Positions 36,457 through 47,443 of a stretch of 64,000 nucleotides of DNA are shown here, piece by piece. Origin of the DNA: Mycobacterium montefiorense (GTDB taxonomy: Bacteria; Actinomycetota; Actinomycetes; Mycobacteriales; Mycobacteriaceae). Positions within the stretch are counted from its first letter, which is position 1, and every line of letters begins with the position of its first letter. Both the position numbers and the translations under genes were made by a program. The notes beneath the pieces were generated by a model. It did not search any database. It saw only the letters and a list, made by a program, of their open reading frames with translations, and was not told the origin of the DNA. The DNA lies in contig NZ_BFCH01000021.1 of NCBI RefSeq assembly GCF_003112775.1, positions 124,001 to 188,000 on the forward strand, written 5' to 3'.

Positions 36457-37592
36457 CCCTCGTGGTCGGCTTTCATGCCGGCCGCCACCAATTCCCAGAG
36501 GATTTCGTCGGTGCCGCCGCCAACCCGGGCCAGCTTCATGTCCCGCCACAACCGGCCGAGCGGTGTTTCGTCGACGAGATAACCTGCACCGCCGAAGATG
36601 TGCATGCACTCGCCGATGACTTCTTCGCCCAACCGTGCCGCGGTCACCTTGATACCCGCGGCCGCACGCAGATCCAGCCGCCCCTGAGCGGCGATGCCAT
36701 GCAGCGCGAAGCGCAGCTGGTCGACGCGGGCCTGCAGGTCCGCCATCCGCAGCCGCAACGCCTGATGCTCGAACAGCGTTTGTCCGAATTGTCGCCGAAC
36801 CATCATGCGGGCCAACGTAATTCCGATCACCCGCTGGCACGACGCCGCGATCTGTCCGGCAATCGACATCCGCTCGTGCGCCAATCCCCAACTGATCGCG
36901 GCCAGCCCGGTGCCGGCCCGTGCGACCATCGCGTCGGCCGGAACCCAGGTATCGATGTGAACGGCCGCGGTGTCCAGCGGCCCCGCCCCCACCTTGTCGT
37001 AAGGCCGCTGCACGTCGACATGCGTAGTCGGCACCGCCACCACGACGACATTGCCGTGCCGGCTGGACGAGTCGTGGTCGACGCTGCGCGCCACGACCAT
37101 GATGTAGTCGGCGATGGGAGAAAGAGAAACGAACTTCTTGATGCCGCGGACTTCGAAACCGCCGTCACGCGAGCGAACTTCGGTTTCGACGATCTGCAGG
37201 TCCGATCCGCCGGATTCTTCCGAGGCGCCGATGCAGAGCACCGCATCGCCGCGGATTGCTTTTTCGCAGATGTCTTGCAGGTAGTCCGACTTGCCGAAAC
37301 GGCGCAGCAGGGCGATGGCCGAGTCGTGCAGGCTTACGCCCACGCCGATCCCGGCGGACGCCAGGTGCCCCAGCGCGAAGGCAAGCTCCACGATTTTGCT
37401 GACATCAGGCTGGGCCTGGTCAGTCCACTTGGCAGCGAAGACACCGCTCGATCCCAGATGCTCGATGAGCTTACGCGGAAAGCGTTGCTGTGCTTCGGCT
37501 TCGGCTGTCCACTCCGAGACGCGGTCATCGAAGACCTCGGACAGCAACGCGCGATAGTCGGCATCGAAGACGGTTTGGCTTGTCGTTGTCAT
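36423..37592 (-). CDS. mbtN: Mycobactin acyl-ACP dehydrogenase MbtN (FadE14)
   Basis: A 389-residue acyl-CoA dehydrogenase-fold protein. FAD-domain motifs are present ([19 protein letters not shown]). The C-terminal region reads [15 protein letters not shown], so the usual YEGTSEIQ catalytic motif is changed to GGTDEI. MbtN introduces the alpha,beta double bond in the acyl chain attached to MbtL. The ATG at 37592 follows the mbtM stop by 1 bp, so it is third in the leftward operon mbtL-mbtM-mbtN. Its 3' end overlaps convergent mbtK by 34 bp. The upstream iron box at 39442-39460 probably controls the operon. Confidence 0.93.
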   Translation of the reverse strand: MTTTSQTVFDADYRALLSEVFDDRVSEWTAEAEAQQRFPRKLIEHLGSSGVFAAKWTDQAQPDVSKIVELAFALGHLASAGIGVGVSLHDSAIALLRRFGKSDYLQDICEKAIRGDAVLCIGASEESGGSDLQIVETEVRSRDGGFEVRGIKKFVSLSPIADYIMVVARSVDHDSSSRHGNVVVVAVPTTHVDVQRPYDKVGAGPLDTAAVHIDTWVPADAMVARAGTGLAAISWGLAHERMSIAGQIAASCQRVIGITLARMMVRRQFGQTLFEHQALRLRMADLQARVDQLRFALHGIAAQGRLDLRAAAGIKVTAARLGEEVIGECMHIFGGAGYLVDETPLGRLWRDMKLARVGGGTDEILWELVAAGMKADHEGYEDWVGRSNA

Positions 37593-37593
37593 G

Positions 37594-39168
37594 TCAGTCC
37601 ACCAGCTCAAGGGTGCGCCGCACTTCCAGACGGCGTAATTTGCCGGACGATGTGCGCGGCAGAGATCCCGGCGACATCAAGACCACGTCGGCGGGCACGA
37701 TCCCGCATACCGACGCGATACGCCGAATCACCTCGGTGCGCGCCTGCGTCTGGTCGTCGCCTTTAAACTCGGCCGCCACGACCAGACCGGGACGGGCGGA
37801 ACGCTCGCCGGTGCCCAGGGCAACCACGCAGCCTTCCCGAACCCCGTTGACTTGGGCCGCGATCAGCTCGATTTCCGTCGGGAAGATATTGCGTCCCGCA
37901 ATCGAAATGATCTCCTTGGCCCGGCCACACACGACCAGGCCACCATCGTCGAAGAAGCCCAGATCTCCTGTGGGAAACCAATCCTCGCGATCGATCACCG
38001 GGTGTCCTAGGTAGCCATCCATCATCGACGTACCGCGTATCTCGATCTCACCGATCTCGCGGTCGGTCGTCTCGGAGTAGCGAGCGCTGGACACGACCCG
38101 TATCTCCATGCCCGCAACCGCCTGACCCAGAACGGCGTATTTGTGCGAACCGCTGGCATCCGAGACAGTAGCAACGCTCAATCCCGTGCCCAGCGCGGGT
38201 AGCGCGACCGCGCAGGTGGACTCGGCGAGCCCATAGGACGGCGCCAGCGCGTCCGCGTCAAATCCGAACGGCGCCATTGCTTCTGCGAACCGCGCGAACC
38301 CGTCGCAATCCACCGGCTCCCCACCGTTGAGCGCCACCCGCATCGCACTGAGGTCGACATCGGACACCAGCGACGCGTACTTGCCGAGGATGTTGTAGGC
38401 GAGGTTGGGCGCGGCGGTCATCGTCGCGCGGTTTTCCGACATCCACTTGAGCCAATTGAACGGCGACGCGGAGAACGCCGTCGGCGAAGCCAGCAACAGC
38501 GGCAGCCGGGCCAGCATTGCGGCGAGCACGCAGCTGAGTCCCATGTCGTGAAAGAGCGGCAGCCACGAGCAAACAACATCGCGGGACGCGTCGAAGCCGA
38601 ACCGTTGATCAACCCCGCGCATGTTGCTAAGCACGGCGCCCGGAAAGAGCATGGCGGTTTTGGGCGATCCGGTCGATCCCGCCGTTCCCTGCAAAATGGC
38701 GGGGCCAACGGTTTCGGCGTGGGGAATGCCTGACGCCGAGCGGTTGGTGCGCGCCGCGGTTGCGAGGTCTTCAATCGTGATGCCCGCGGGCTCAACCGAT
38801 TGCAGGCTTTCCAGGAATGAGCCGTGGCTCAGGACGGCGGTTACCCCGATCCCGGCGAACCGCGTCAGCGTCGACTCCGCCCAATGCCGTAACTCGGCGC
38901 CACGCACCGGCCCCGGCAGTATCGAGATTGCCGCGCCGGTCAGCCAGGTACCCTGGATCGCGGCGACGAACTCGACGGTGGGTTCGCCGACGAGCCCGAC
39001 GACGGTGGGTCGGCCATGGTCGAGTAGCCAGGCCGCAACTCCTTCGGCCAGCCCGTGCACCTCTGGCCACGGGCGCCGTTGCCACTGCGAGGTCTCCTTG
39101 TCGAAGACGGACAAGTCGGAGGTCGCGGTCTGCATTGACCGCGTGATCGCCGTCGCGAGTTCGCTCAT
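37594..39168 (-). CDS. mbtM: Mycobactin fatty acyl-AMP ligase MbtM (FadD33)
   Basis: A 524-residue acyl-AMP ligase with P-loop [38 protein letters not shown], the A5-type [31 protein letters not shown], and the catalytic lysine in [12 protein letters not shown]. It activates the fatty acid and loads it onto the MbtL carrier protein. The ATG at 39168 overlaps the mbtL stop as ATGA. The HDMG and NGGEP motifs are shared with the FAAL group, agreeing with transfer to an ACP rather than CoA. It is second in the iron-regulated operon mbtL-mbtM-mbtN. Confidence 0.95.
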   Translation of the reverse strand: MSELATAITRSMQTATSDLSVFDKETSQWQRRPWPEVHGLAEGVAAWLLDHGRPTVVGLVGEPTVEFVAAIQGTWLTGAAISILPGPVRGAELRHWAESTLTRFAGIGVTAVLSHGSFLESLQSVEPAGITIEDLATAARTNRSASGIPHAETVGPAILQGTAGSTGSPKTAMLFPGAVLSNMRGVDQRFGFDASRDVVCSWLPLFHDMGLSCVLAAMLARLPLLLASPTAFSASPFNWLKWMSENRATMTAAPNLAYNILGKYASLVSDVDLSAMRVALNGGEPVDCDGFARFAEAMAPFGFDADALAPSYGLAESTCAVALPALGTGLSVATVSDASGSHKYAVLGQAVAGMEIRVVSSARYSETTDREIGEIEIRGTSMMDGYLGHPVIDREDWFPTGDLGFFDDGGLVVCGRAKEIISIAGRNIFPTEIELIAAQVNGVREGCVVALGTGERSARPGLVVAAEFKGDDQTQARTEVIRRIASVCGIVPADVVLMSPGSLPRTSSGKLRRLEVRRTLELVD

Positions 39169-39416
39169 TGCGCTGTTTTTGCCGCGATCGCTGCGTCTAG
39201 ATCGCCGACCGTGTCGCAGGTCAACAGTTCTTCCTCGGACAGCGCGACGCCGAGCCGCTCCTCGATGGCGACCATGCCGACAGCAAATGCCACCGAGTCC
39301 AATCCGACGTCGTCGATCAATCGGGCCTCGGGCGTGACCCGGGTCATGTCGACATTGAGCTCGTCACGCAGAATGCTTTGCAGCGCAGTCGTGACCGCGG
39401 AAGTTGGGGAGGCCAT
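39165..39416 (-). CDS. mbtL: Mycobactin acyl carrier protein MbtL
   Basis: An 83-residue acyl carrier protein with the phosphopantetheine-attachment serine at about 41 in [10 protein letters not shown]. It carries the fatty acyl chain from MbtM through MbtN desaturation to MbtK. The ATG at 39416 is the first gene of the leftward operon, 25 bp downstream of an IdeR-box-like site, and overlaps mbtM by 4 bp. Length and acidic character are normal for the family. Confidence 0.93.
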   Translation of the reverse strand: MASPTSAVTTALQSILRDELNVDMTRVTPEARLIDDVGLDSVAFAVGMVAIEERLGVALSEEELLTCDTVGDLDAAIAAKTAQ

Positions 39417-39441
39417 GGCGAGCGACCTTACACGTTGTCAG

Positions 39442-39460
39442 TAAGGCAAGGCTAGCCTAC
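39442..39460 (+). promoter_or_regulatory. IdeR iron box-like site upstream of mbtL
   Basis: TAAGGCAAGGCTAGCCTAC matches 14 of 19 positions of the IdeR consensus by hand alignment, with an AGGCTAGCCT palindromic core. It lies 25 bp upstream of the mbtL ATG and about 95 bp upstream of the divergent lprD-like gene, so the latter could also respond to iron. Confidence 0.75.
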
Positions 39461-39553
39461 CCCTAGCCCGTGAGAGTTTTGCCACATCAGGTGTCCAGCG
39501 AACCCGCCGCGCTGCTGTCACTGCGCACCGAGAGCTCGCGGTACCGTCGAGGG

Positions 39554-39946
39554 GTGTCCAGCCAGGCCCATCCGAGGCGCCATCACCGGCCCGCCCTGAT
39601 CATCCTGGTGATCGTCGCGGCCTGCGGCTGCCTGGCCCTGGGCTGGTGGCAATGGACCCGGTTTCAGTCGCCGTCCGGCTCCTTCCAGAACCTCGGCTAC
39701 GCGCTGCAATGGCCGTTGTTCGCATGGTTCTGCGTCTACGCGTACCGCAATTTTGTTCGCTACGAGCAGGCTCCGCCGCAGCCGCGCAACCACGGCGCGG
39801 TGACCGAGATACCGGCCGGACTGCTCCCCGAGCGGCCGCAATCCGCGCAGCAACCGCCCGACGATCCCGCACTGCGGGAGTACAACGCTTACCTGGCCCA
39901 GCTCGCAGCCAAAGATGCCGAAAAACAGAATAGGACCACCGCATGA
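39554..39946 (+). CDS. lprD: Membrane protein/putative lipoprotein (LprD, Rv1343c-like)
   Basis: A 130-residue protein. After a basic N-terminus (SSQAHPRRHHRP) it has a hydrophobic segment ending in VAACGCLALGWWQW, where VAAC could be a lipobox, followed by a second hydrophobic stretch (ALQWPLFAWFCVYAY). The C-terminal half is Pro/Gln-rich and polar. The GWWQWTRF...NLGYALQWP pattern matches the mycobacterial family annotated as LprD. The start is the GTG at 39554; the extension to 39470 runs toward the iron box and is not conserved. The stop overlaps the next gene (ATGA). Function unknown. Confidence 0.8.
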   Translation: MSSQAHPRRHHRPALIILVIVAACGCLALGWWQWTRFQSPSGSFQNLGYALQWPLFAWFCVYAYRNFVRYEQAPPQPRNHGAVTEIPAGLLPERPQSAQQPPDDPALREYNAYLAQLAAKDAEKQNRTTA

Positions 39947-40281
39947 CCACACCCGAGACACCCGGAGTCGCCTCCGCCGACCGCGTCCGCCCTTCCCTGC
40001 TCGGCTATCGGATCATGGCGTGGACGACGGGCCTGTGGCTGATCGCGCTGTGCTACGAGATCGTTTCGCACCTTGCGTTGCACCATGAGATCCGGTGGAT
40101 CGAAGTGGTGCACGGTTGGGTGTACTTCGCCTACGTCCTCACGGCTTTCAACTTGGCGATCAAAGTTCGCTGGCCGATCGGCAAGACCATCGGTGTGCTG
40201 CTGGCCGGTACGATCCCGCTGCTGGGCATCATCGTCGAGCACTTCCAGACCAAGGAGATCAAGGCCCGCTTCGGCCTTTGA
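39943..40281 (+). CDS. DUF3817 integral membrane protein (Rv1342c-like)
   Basis: A 112-residue protein with three hydrophobic segments (about 25-44, 56-75 and 83-101) and the family's HxxIRWIEVVHGWVYFAYV core, typical of DUF3817 proteins of unknown function. The ATG at 39943 overlaps the stop of the lprD-like gene, so the two are translationally coupled and probably form a membrane unit. It is convergent with rdgB, 20 bp away. The order lprD-DUF3817 is conserved in M. tuberculosis. Confidence 0.88.
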   Translation: MTTPETPGVASADRVRPSLLGYRIMAWTTGLWLIALCYEIVSHLALHHEIRWIEVVHGWVYFAYVLTAFNLAIKVRWPIGKTIGVLLAGTIPLLGIIVEHFQTKEIKARFGL

Positions 40282-40301
40282 GGGCGAGCGTGCGGCGCCG
40301 C

Positions 40302-40949
40302 TTAGGCCAGAGCGCGCAAGGCGGGTAGCAACAGCGCCAGCGCGCGACCACGATGTGAGGCCGCGTCCTTCTGCTGCGGGCTCAGTTGCGCTGCGGTGCA
40401 GTCACTTCCGTCGGGTACGAAAACCGGGTCGTAGCCGAACCCGCCGTCGCCGCGTGGCGCGCGGACAATCGCGCCCGGCCACTCGCCGCGGACAACGACT
40501 TCGCCGCGGTCCCAGACGAGCGTGCAGGCGGACACGAACGCCGCGGAGCGCCGTTCGTCGGGCACATCACGCAACTGGGCAAGCAGCAGCGCGGTGTTCC
40601 CGGCGTCGTCGCCGTGGCTGCCCGCCCAGCGCGCCGACAGCACGCCGGGCATGCCGTTCAGCGCTGCCACTTCTAAACCGGAGTCATCGGCCACGGTGGC
40701 TAAACCCGTCGCGGCGAACGCATCTCGCGCCTTGGCCAACGCGTTGTCTTCGAACGTCGCACCGGTTTCGGGCGCCTCGTCGAACGGCGTCACATCGTTC
40801 AGCGACACCAGCGTCAGCGCCGTCAAGCCTGCGCCGTCCAGCACCCGGCGCAGTTCGGCCAGCTTCTTGGAGTTACGGCTGGCGACCAGCAGCCGTGATG
40901 AGCGCAAGCGCGGCGAAGCCGGGCGCGGCGGGTCATCACCTTGCGGCAC
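40302..40949 (-). CDS. rdgB: Non-canonical purine NTP pyrophosphatase (dITP/XTP), RdgB/HAM1 family
   Basis: A 215-residue HAM1-family pyrophosphatase that hydrolyses ITP, dITP and XTP to the monophosphates, keeping deaminated purines out of nucleic acids. The signatures are ASRNSKKLAEL (substrate loop), DDSGLEVAAL (metal Asp), GDGGFGYDPVF and SHRGRAL. The GTG at 40949 is used, 2 bp after the rph stop; a TTG 16 codons downstream is also possible because the first residues are Pro/Arg-rich. It is co-transcribed with rph, a conserved pairing. Confidence 0.9.
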   Translation of the reverse strand: MPQGDDPPRPASPRLRSSRLLVASRNSKKLAELRRVLDGAGLTALTLVSLNDVTPFDEAPETGATFEDNALAKARDAFAATGLATVADDSGLEVAALNGMPGVLSARWAGSHGDDAGNTALLLAQLRDVPDERRSAAFVSACTLVWDRGEVVVRGEWPGAIVRAPRGDGGFGYDPVFVPDGSDCTAAQLSPQQKDAASHRGRALALLLPALRALA

Positions 40950-40951
40950 GG

Positions 40952-41731
40952 TCAGCTTCCGAACGCCTTCGGCGAATTCGGCCCCTCGGGCAGCACACCC
41001 GGGTAGGGCAACTCCAGCGCCTCGCGCTGCGCGGCGAACAGAGCGTCGCACGCGCCGAGCGCCATGTCGAGCAGCTTGTCCAGCGTCGAGCGCGGGAACG
41101 TCGCACCCTCACCGGTGCCCTGGATCTCGACCAGGGTTCCGGTGTCGGTGGCGACGACGTTCATGTCGACCTCGGCGCGCGAATCCTCCTCATACGGCAG
41201 ATCCACCCGGACCCTGCCGTCCACCACGCCGACGCTGACCGCCGCGATCGCGCACGACAACGGGCGCGGATCCGACAGCTTGCCCGCCGCCGACAGGTAG
41301 GTCACCGCGTCGGCCAGCGCCACATAGGCACCCGTGATCGCGGCGGTGCGAGTGCCGCCGTCGGCCTGCAACACATCGCAGTCGACGGCGATGGTGTTCT
41401 CCCCCAACGCCGCCAGGTCGATGCACGCGCGCAGCGACCGTCCGATGAGCCGGCTGATTTCCTGGGTGCGCCCGGACTGCCGGCCTTTGACCGATTCCCG
41501 GTCCGAGCGAGTGTGAGTAGCCGACGGCAGCATCGCGTACTCCGCGGTCAGCCAACCCAGTCCAGACCCCTTGCGCCAGCGCGGTACTCCCTCGGTGACG
41601 CTGGCGGTGCACAGGACTTTGGTTTGGCCGAATTCAATCAGTACCGAACCAGCGGGATTTTCGGTGAAACCCCGGGTGATGACTAGTGGGCGAAGCTCGT
41701 CGTCGTTGCGACCGTCTTCTCGTTTTGACAC
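40952..41731 (-). CDS. rph: Ribonuclease PH
   Basis: A 259-residue phosphorolytic 3'-5' exoribonuclease, the same length as M. tuberculosis RphA. The family motifs [28 protein letters not shown], and [21 protein letters not shown] (arginine-rich phosphate and RNA site) are present, as is [14 protein letters not shown] with the metal aspartates. It trims tRNA 3' ends using phosphate. The start is the ATG at 41731. It lies 46 bp downstream of the phosphodiesterase gene in a long leftward gene string. Confidence 0.95.
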   Translation of the reverse strand: MSKREDGRNDDELRPLVITRGFTENPAGSVLIEFGQTKVLCTASVTEGVPRWRKGSGLGWLTAEYAMLPSATHTRSDRESVKGRQSGRTQEISRLIGRSLRACIDLAALGENTIAVDCDVLQADGGTRTAAITGAYVALADAVTYLSAAGKLSDPRPLSCAIAAVSVGVVDGRVRVDLPYEEDSRAEVDMNVVATDTGTLVEIQGTGEGATFPRSTLDKLLDMALGACDALFAAQREALELPYPGVLPEGPNSPKAFGS

Positions 41732-41777
41732 GACGCCACCCTAGTCCTCCGGGGCGGCGAAGGCCGGGTCGGTTGAA

Positions 41778-42563
41778 TCAGACTCGTTCGGAGTGCCCAA
41801 CATCGAACGTCTCGTTGCACACCACCGCGTGCACGGGACCGTCGAACTCGGCCTTGGCCTCACTGATCACATCCTCGCGCGCGGTCCACGGCGGGATGTG
41901 CGTCAGCAGCAGCTCGCGAACACCGGCCTGCGCCGCGACGCGGCCGGCTTCGGTGCCCGACAAGTGCAGGGCCGGCGGACGATCCGGCGCGTGCGTCCAG
42001 GACGCCTCGCAGAGGAACACGTCGGCACCGCGGGCCAGCTCGATGAGCTGATCGCAGAATCCGGTGTCGCCGCTGTAGACGAATGACGCACCGCTGGGAT
42101 CGGTGATCCGCAATCCGTAGGACTCGGTGGGGTGCGCCACCACGCGCGGCGTGACGGACAGCGCACCGATGTCGACCGCCTCGCCATCGACCCAGTGACG
42201 GACGTCGAAGATGTCCGAGCAGTCGTCGATTTCACCGCCGTACGGTGACGACGCCGCGCCCAACCGCGACCAGGTGTCGCTCGGGCCGTACAGCATCGCC
42301 TTGGCCAGCGGACGGGCCGACGGATGGTAGCGGCGCCACACGAACAGGCCCGGCATATCCAGGCAGTGGTCGGCATGCAGATGCGACAAGAGCACCTGAA
42401 CGGAAGCCGGGTCCGCGTAGCGCTGCAGAGCCCCTAGCACACCCCCGCCGAAGTCGAGAACCAGCGGTGGTGTGTCCGGTGCCCGAAGCAAATATCCCGA
42501 CGCGGGCGAGTCCGGACCCACCACGCTGCCCGAGCAGCCGAGCACGGTTATTCGCACAGGCAC
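41778..42563 (-). CDS. Metallo-beta-lactamase-fold cyclic-AMP phosphodiesterase (Rv1339-like)
   Basis: A 261-residue metallo-beta-lactamase-fold protein with the zinc motif SHLHADH at 60-66, a later His in VVAHPTESY, the bridging Asp in YSGDTGF, and a last His in LLTHIPPW. The M. tuberculosis homologue Rv1339 is an atypical class II phosphodiesterase that lowers cAMP. The start is the GTG at 42563 (MPVRITVLGCSGS); an in-frame GTG two codons on is also possible. It lies 71 bp downstream of murI. A class III adenylate cyclase is encoded 20 kb away in the same window. Confidence 0.88.
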   Translation of the reverse strand: MPVRITVLGCSGSVVGPDSPASGYLLRAPDTPPLVLDFGGGVLGALQRYADPASVQVLLSHLHADHCLDMPGLFVWRRYHPSARPLAKAMLYGPSDTWSRLGAASSPYGGEIDDCSDIFDVRHWVDGEAVDIGALSVTPRVVAHPTESYGLRITDPSGASFVYSGDTGFCDQLIELARGADVFLCEASWTHAPDRPPALHLSGTEAGRVAAQAGVRELLLTHIPPWTAREDVISEAKAEFDGPVHAVVCNETFDVGHSERV

Positions 42564-42634
42564 TACTGTGCCATGCCCGGAACCACCATGAGAAAAACAT
42601 CGCCGCATTGATGTGATGAGAATCTCTCTGGGGG

Positions 42635-43446
42635 CTAGCCAATGGGCGAGCGATGCACCGGCCGAACACCGACGACGGCGGGCCCCAGGAATCGGGCCGC
42701 CAATTTCGTGAAGGCCTCGGGGTCGCCGGTAGCTTCGAAAATGCGGGTCGCCGGCGCCGCGTCATGCGGACGCAGCAAATCCCGTTCGGTGAGCACCCGC
42801 AGCACTTCCTTAGCGGTCTCCTCGGCGCTGGAAACCAATGTCACATTTTCGCCCATCGCCAGCTGAATCAAGCCGGACAGCAGCGGATAGTGCGTGCATC
42901 CCAGCACCAGCGTGTCGACCTGAGCGCGTTGCAGCGGCTCCAGATACCCCTCGGCCAGCCCCAGCACCTGGCGCCCACTCGTCACGCCGCGCTCGACGAA
43001 GTCGACGAAGCGCGGGCAGGCCGCCGCGGTGATCTCGGTGTCGCGGGCGGCGGCGAACGCGTCCTGGTAGGCGTGCGAGGTGATGGTCGCCTGGGTGCCG
43101 ATGACGCCGATGCGGCCGTTGCGGGTGGTGGCGACGGCACGGCGCACCGCCGGCAGGATCACCTCGACGACCGGCACGTCGTAACGCTCGCGGGCGTCGC
43201 GCAGGCACGCCGCGGAGGCCGTGTTGCAGGCAATCACCAATGCCTTTACACCGCGGCCGACCAGGTCGTCACCGATGGCCAGCGCGTGGGCGCGAACCTC
43301 GGGAATGCTGAGCGGACCGTACGGACCGTTGCCGGTGTCGCCGACGTAGACGATGTCCTCGTCCGGCAGTTGATCGATGATCGCGCGGGCGACTGTCAGT
43401 CCCCCCACGCCGGAGTCGAAGACCCCGACGGGCGCTAGCGGCGAAC

Positions 43447-43450
<4 letters not shown>
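42635..43450 (-). CDS. murI: Glutamate racemase
   Basis: A 271-residue cofactor-independent racemase supplying D-glutamate for peptidoglycan. The two catalytic cysteines are Cys75 in ACNTASA and Cys185 in [20 protein letters not shown] is at the N-terminus and [12 protein letters not shown] follows, with Asn in place of the more common Ala/Thr. The ATG at 43450 overlaps the stop of the rhomboid gene as ATGA. The length equals that of M. tuberculosis MurI. An in-frame extension upstream lies inside the rhomboid gene and is rejected. Confidence 0.95.
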
Positions 43451-45086
<1,636 letters not shown>

Positions 45087-45347
45087 TTACCCACCCGCCA
45101 CGGCGGGCAGGATGGTGACCGAGTCGCCGTCGGCGATCTCGGTGTCCAGGCCGCCGGAGAAACGCACGTCCTCATCGTTGACGTAGATGTTCACGAAGCG
45201 GTGCAGCTTGCCGGTGTCGATCAGACGCTCGGAGATGCCCGAGTAGTTGGCTTCCAGGTCGCTGAGCACGGCGCCCAAGGTGTCGCCACTCGCCGAGACG
45301 CGCTTCTCGCCGCCGGTGTGGGGCCTAAGGATGGTCGGGATGGACAC
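45087..45347 (-). CDS. cysO: Sulfur-carrier protein CysO (ThiS/MoaD fold); 5' end possibly frameshifted
   Basis: An 86-residue ubiquitin-like sulfur carrier ending in AVAGG, whose terminal Gly is thiocarboxylated and then receives cysteine from CysM. The frame opens at GTG 45347 (MSIPTILRPHTGG) because an in-frame TGA lies four codons upstream. However, the only good ribosome-binding site, GGAGAAAGG at 45374-45366, is spaced for the ATG at 45360, which lies one base out of frame and reads only 11 codons. Removing one C from GAGCCGTC would give ATG AGC GTC ACC GTG TCC, the expected CysO start. The central loop (LIDTGKLHR) is also about three residues shorter than I recall for M. tuberculosis. 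The core is certain; the start is not. Confidence 0.85.
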   Translation of the reverse strand: MSIPTILRPHTGGEKRVSASGDTLGAVLSDLEANYSGISERLIDTGKLHRFVNIYVNDEDVRFSGGLDTEIADGDSVTILPAVAGG

Positions 45348-45381
45348 GGTGACGGCTCATACGGGCCTTTCTCCGGACGGG

Positions 45382-45795
45382 TCAGTACTGCTCGACGATA
45401 TCGACAGGTTCTTCGGTGACCTCGCCGTCGACGATGCGGTAACTGCGCAGCTCGTGGCGCTCGGGATCGCGCGTGGACACCAGCACATAGTGCGCATCCG
45501 GTTCGCCGGCCAGCTGGACGTCGGTGCGGCTCGGGTACGCCTCGGTCGAGGTGTGGGAGTGGTAGATGACAACCGGCACCTCGCCGGCGTCGTCCAGCGC
45601 CCGCCACACCTTGAGCTGTTCGTGCGAGTCGAAGCGGTAGAACGTCGGCGAACGCTCGGCGTTGGCCATCGGAAGGTGGCGTTCGGGCCGATCGGAGCCC
45701 TCGGGGCCGGCCAATATTCCGCACGCTTCGTCGGGGTGGTCGCGGCGGGCGTGCGCAACCATCGCGTCCACCAGATCGGCGCGAATCGCCACCAC
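45382..45795 (-). CDS. mec: CysO-cysteine peptidase Mec (JAMM metalloprotease)
   Basis: A 137-residue (from GTG 45795) JAB1/MPN+ zinc protease that releases cysteine from the CysO-cysteine adduct. The JAMM motif is complete: Glu23 in DEACG, His79 and His81 in YHSHTSTEAYPS, Asp92 in RTD. The start is uncertain: GTG 45795 and GTG 45792 lie a good distance from AAAGGGAG, while ATG 45822 would overlap the upstream gene by 26 bp. It is followed by cysO after 34 bp and then cysM, completing the pathway module. Confidence 0.93.
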   Translation of the reverse strand: MVAIRADLVDAMVAHARRDHPDEACGILAGPEGSDRPERHLPMANAERSPTFYRFDSHEQLKVWRALDDAGEVPVVIYHSHTSTEAYPSRTDVQLAGEPDAHYVLVSTRDPERHELRSYRIVDGEVTEEPVDIVEQY

Positions 45796-45796
45796 C

Positions 45797-46828
45797 TCAA
45801 TCGCTCCCTTTCCCGAATGCACCGGGCAACGTGTCGCGGTAAGTCGGTATTCCGGCGACCGACTCGGCCGCCAGCATGCCGACCAGCACCGCGCGGGCCA
45901 GGCAGTCCGCCGCCGCGGCGCCCACCTCGGTGACCAGCCGCGTCTCCGGAGACATCCCGGCGGGCGCGTCAGCCACCGGTGGCACCTCGACCGCCCCGGT
46001 GGCGAGCGCGAAAACCGTGTCGCCGTCCAGCGGGGTGTGCGATGGCCGCACGGTGCGGGCCAAGCCGTCCTGAGCGGCGATCGCGATGCGCCGGCACGCC
46101 GCCGAACTCAGCGCCGCGTCGGTCGCGACCACGGCGATCGTCGTATTGAGCGGATCCAGCGAAGAACGCAGCGCAGCGAGCGCGTCGATCTGGCCGGCAG
46201 GCGGAGGCGTCAGCGCGAACTCCTCGATCAATTCCGCCATCCAAGGCAGCCCGGTGGCCCGGTCCACGACATCGCCGACGGAGTTGACCACGACGACCGC
46301 GCCGACGGTGACGCCGCAGGGCAGCGTCGTCGACGACGTTCCGACACCACCCTTGAGTACACCGGCTCGCGCCCCCACCCCGGCGCCGACCGTACCGACG
46401 GCCATCTGGACGTCGGCGGCCTCGCACGCGGCGTAACCGAACTCCGCCGTCGGCCGGCAAGCCCAGCCGCCGACCGGCAGGTCAAAGATGACCGCGCCCG
46501 GCACGATGGGAACCAGGCCGCCATCCATCGCCAGGCCCCGCTCGTGTTCCTCCAGCCAGCGCATGACGCCGTCGGCGGCCGCCAAACCGTAGGCGCTGCC
46601 ACCGGCGAGCAGCACCGCGTCGACGAACCGCACCGTGTTGGCCGGGTCCAGCAGATCCGTTTCGCGCGTGCCAGGTGCGCCGCCGCGGCAATCGACGGCG
46701 CCGACGGTGCCCGGCGGTGTCAGCACGACGGTGACGCCGCTGGCCCACCCGGCGCCCATGGACGCGTCGGGGTCCAGCCGATGGAATTGGCCGACGCGAA
46801 TGCCGCCGACATCGGTGAGCGCGTTCAT
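45797..46828 (-). CDS. P1-family (DmpA-like) N-terminal-nucleophile aminopeptidase/amidase (Rv1333-like)
   Basis: A 343-residue protein of the S58/P1 peptidase family. Typical motifs are TDVGGIRVGQ, GVTVVL, LLAGGSAYGLAAADGVMRWL, the FDLPVGGWACRPT segment, and KGGVGTSST, with repeated VGAVVVVNSVGDVVD ahead of the self-cleavage region. Members are aminopeptidases or oligoamide hydrolases activated by autoproteolysis. The ATG at 46828 overlaps the stop of the DUF2017 gene as ATGA. The homologue is Rv1333 in M. tuberculosis, always next to mec; whether it acts in cysteine metabolism is not known. Confidence 0.88.
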   Translation of the reverse strand: MNALTDVGGIRVGQFHRLDPDASMGAGWASGVTVVLTPPGTVGAVDCRGGAPGTRETDLLDPANTVRFVDAVLLAGGSAYGLAAADGVMRWLEEHERGLAMDGGLVPIVPGAVIFDLPVGGWACRPTAEFGYAACEAADVQMAVGTVGAGVGARAGVLKGGVGTSSTTLPCGVTVGAVVVVNSVGDVVDRATGLPWMAELIEEFALTPPPAGQIDALAALRSSLDPLNTTIAVVATDAALSSAACRRIAIAAQDGLARTVRPSHTPLDGDTVFALATGAVEVPPVADAPAGMSPETRLVTEVGAAAADCLARAVLVGMLAAESVAGIPTYRDTLPGAFGKGSD

Positions 46829-47418
46829 CCCACGGACTTGCCCATCAGCACCAGCACCAGGTACTCCTGCAGGACGGTCAGCCACTGGTAGACGTCGAAA
46901 TGCGTGGCCATCGGATGCTCGATCGGCAGACGTTCGGGCCCGTCGGGGCCGATCTCGAGCATGACGCCCAGCGCCAGGCGAATGTCGTTGACGGCCGAGA
47001 TCCAGGCGTTCGCCTGGTCCTCGGACAGCTCGAACCGTCCGCCGCTTTGCGGAACCGTATCCAATAACTGCTGTGCCGCAACACGTTTGGCGTCGATGAT
47101 CTCCGGCTCGTGCAGACTGCGTAGTGCGGCGTTGAGACCCTCGGGTGTCTCGGTGCCGGCGTTCGAGGCATCTTCGTTGCGCGATCGGTAGAAATCGGGC
47201 AGCAGCCGGCGCAGCGTCGGATCCCCGGGAGGTTCCGAATTTCCGGTCTTGATTCCGGTGATCTCTTCGAGTTCGTCTGATGGCGAAGCGGATTCGCGTT
47301 CGTCGAGCAAGTCGATCAACGCGTTGACCAGGTTCTTGAGCAGGTCGGCCTCGTGCGCAGCCAAGGACGAACGGAAGCGGGGGCCGTCGGCGGTGTCGAC
47401 CCGTTTCCATTTGCGCAC
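46825..47418 (-). CDS. DUF2017 family protein (Rv1332-like)
   Basis: A 197-residue soluble, mainly helical, acidic protein of the actinobacterial DUF2017 family. It has no recognisable catalytic motif or helix-turn-helix, although M. tuberculosis Rv1332 has been labelled a regulator. It starts at GTG 47418 (MRKWKRVDTADGPRFRS), 25 bp after clpS, and overlaps the peptidase gene by 4 bp. The order clpS-DUF2017 is highly conserved in actinobacteria, which suggests a link to ClpS-dependent proteolysis, but this is inference. Confidence 0.87.
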   Translation of the reverse strand: MRKWKRVDTADGPRFRSSLAAHEADLLKNLVNALIDLLDERESASPSDELEEITGIKTGNSEPPGDPTLRRLLPDFYRSRNEDASNAGTETPEGLNAALRSLHEPEIIDAKRVAAQQLLDTVPQSGGRFELSEDQANAWISAVNDIRLALGVMLEIGPDGPERLPIEHPMATHFDVYQWLTVLQEYLVLVLMGKSVG

Positions 47419-47443
47419 AAGAAATCCCGAATACCCTCGAATT

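Noticed and set aside
40292-40301. GCGGCGCCGC palindrome between the DUF3817 gene and rdgB as a terminator
   Set aside because: Only 10 bp, has no T-run, and is expected by chance at this GC content.
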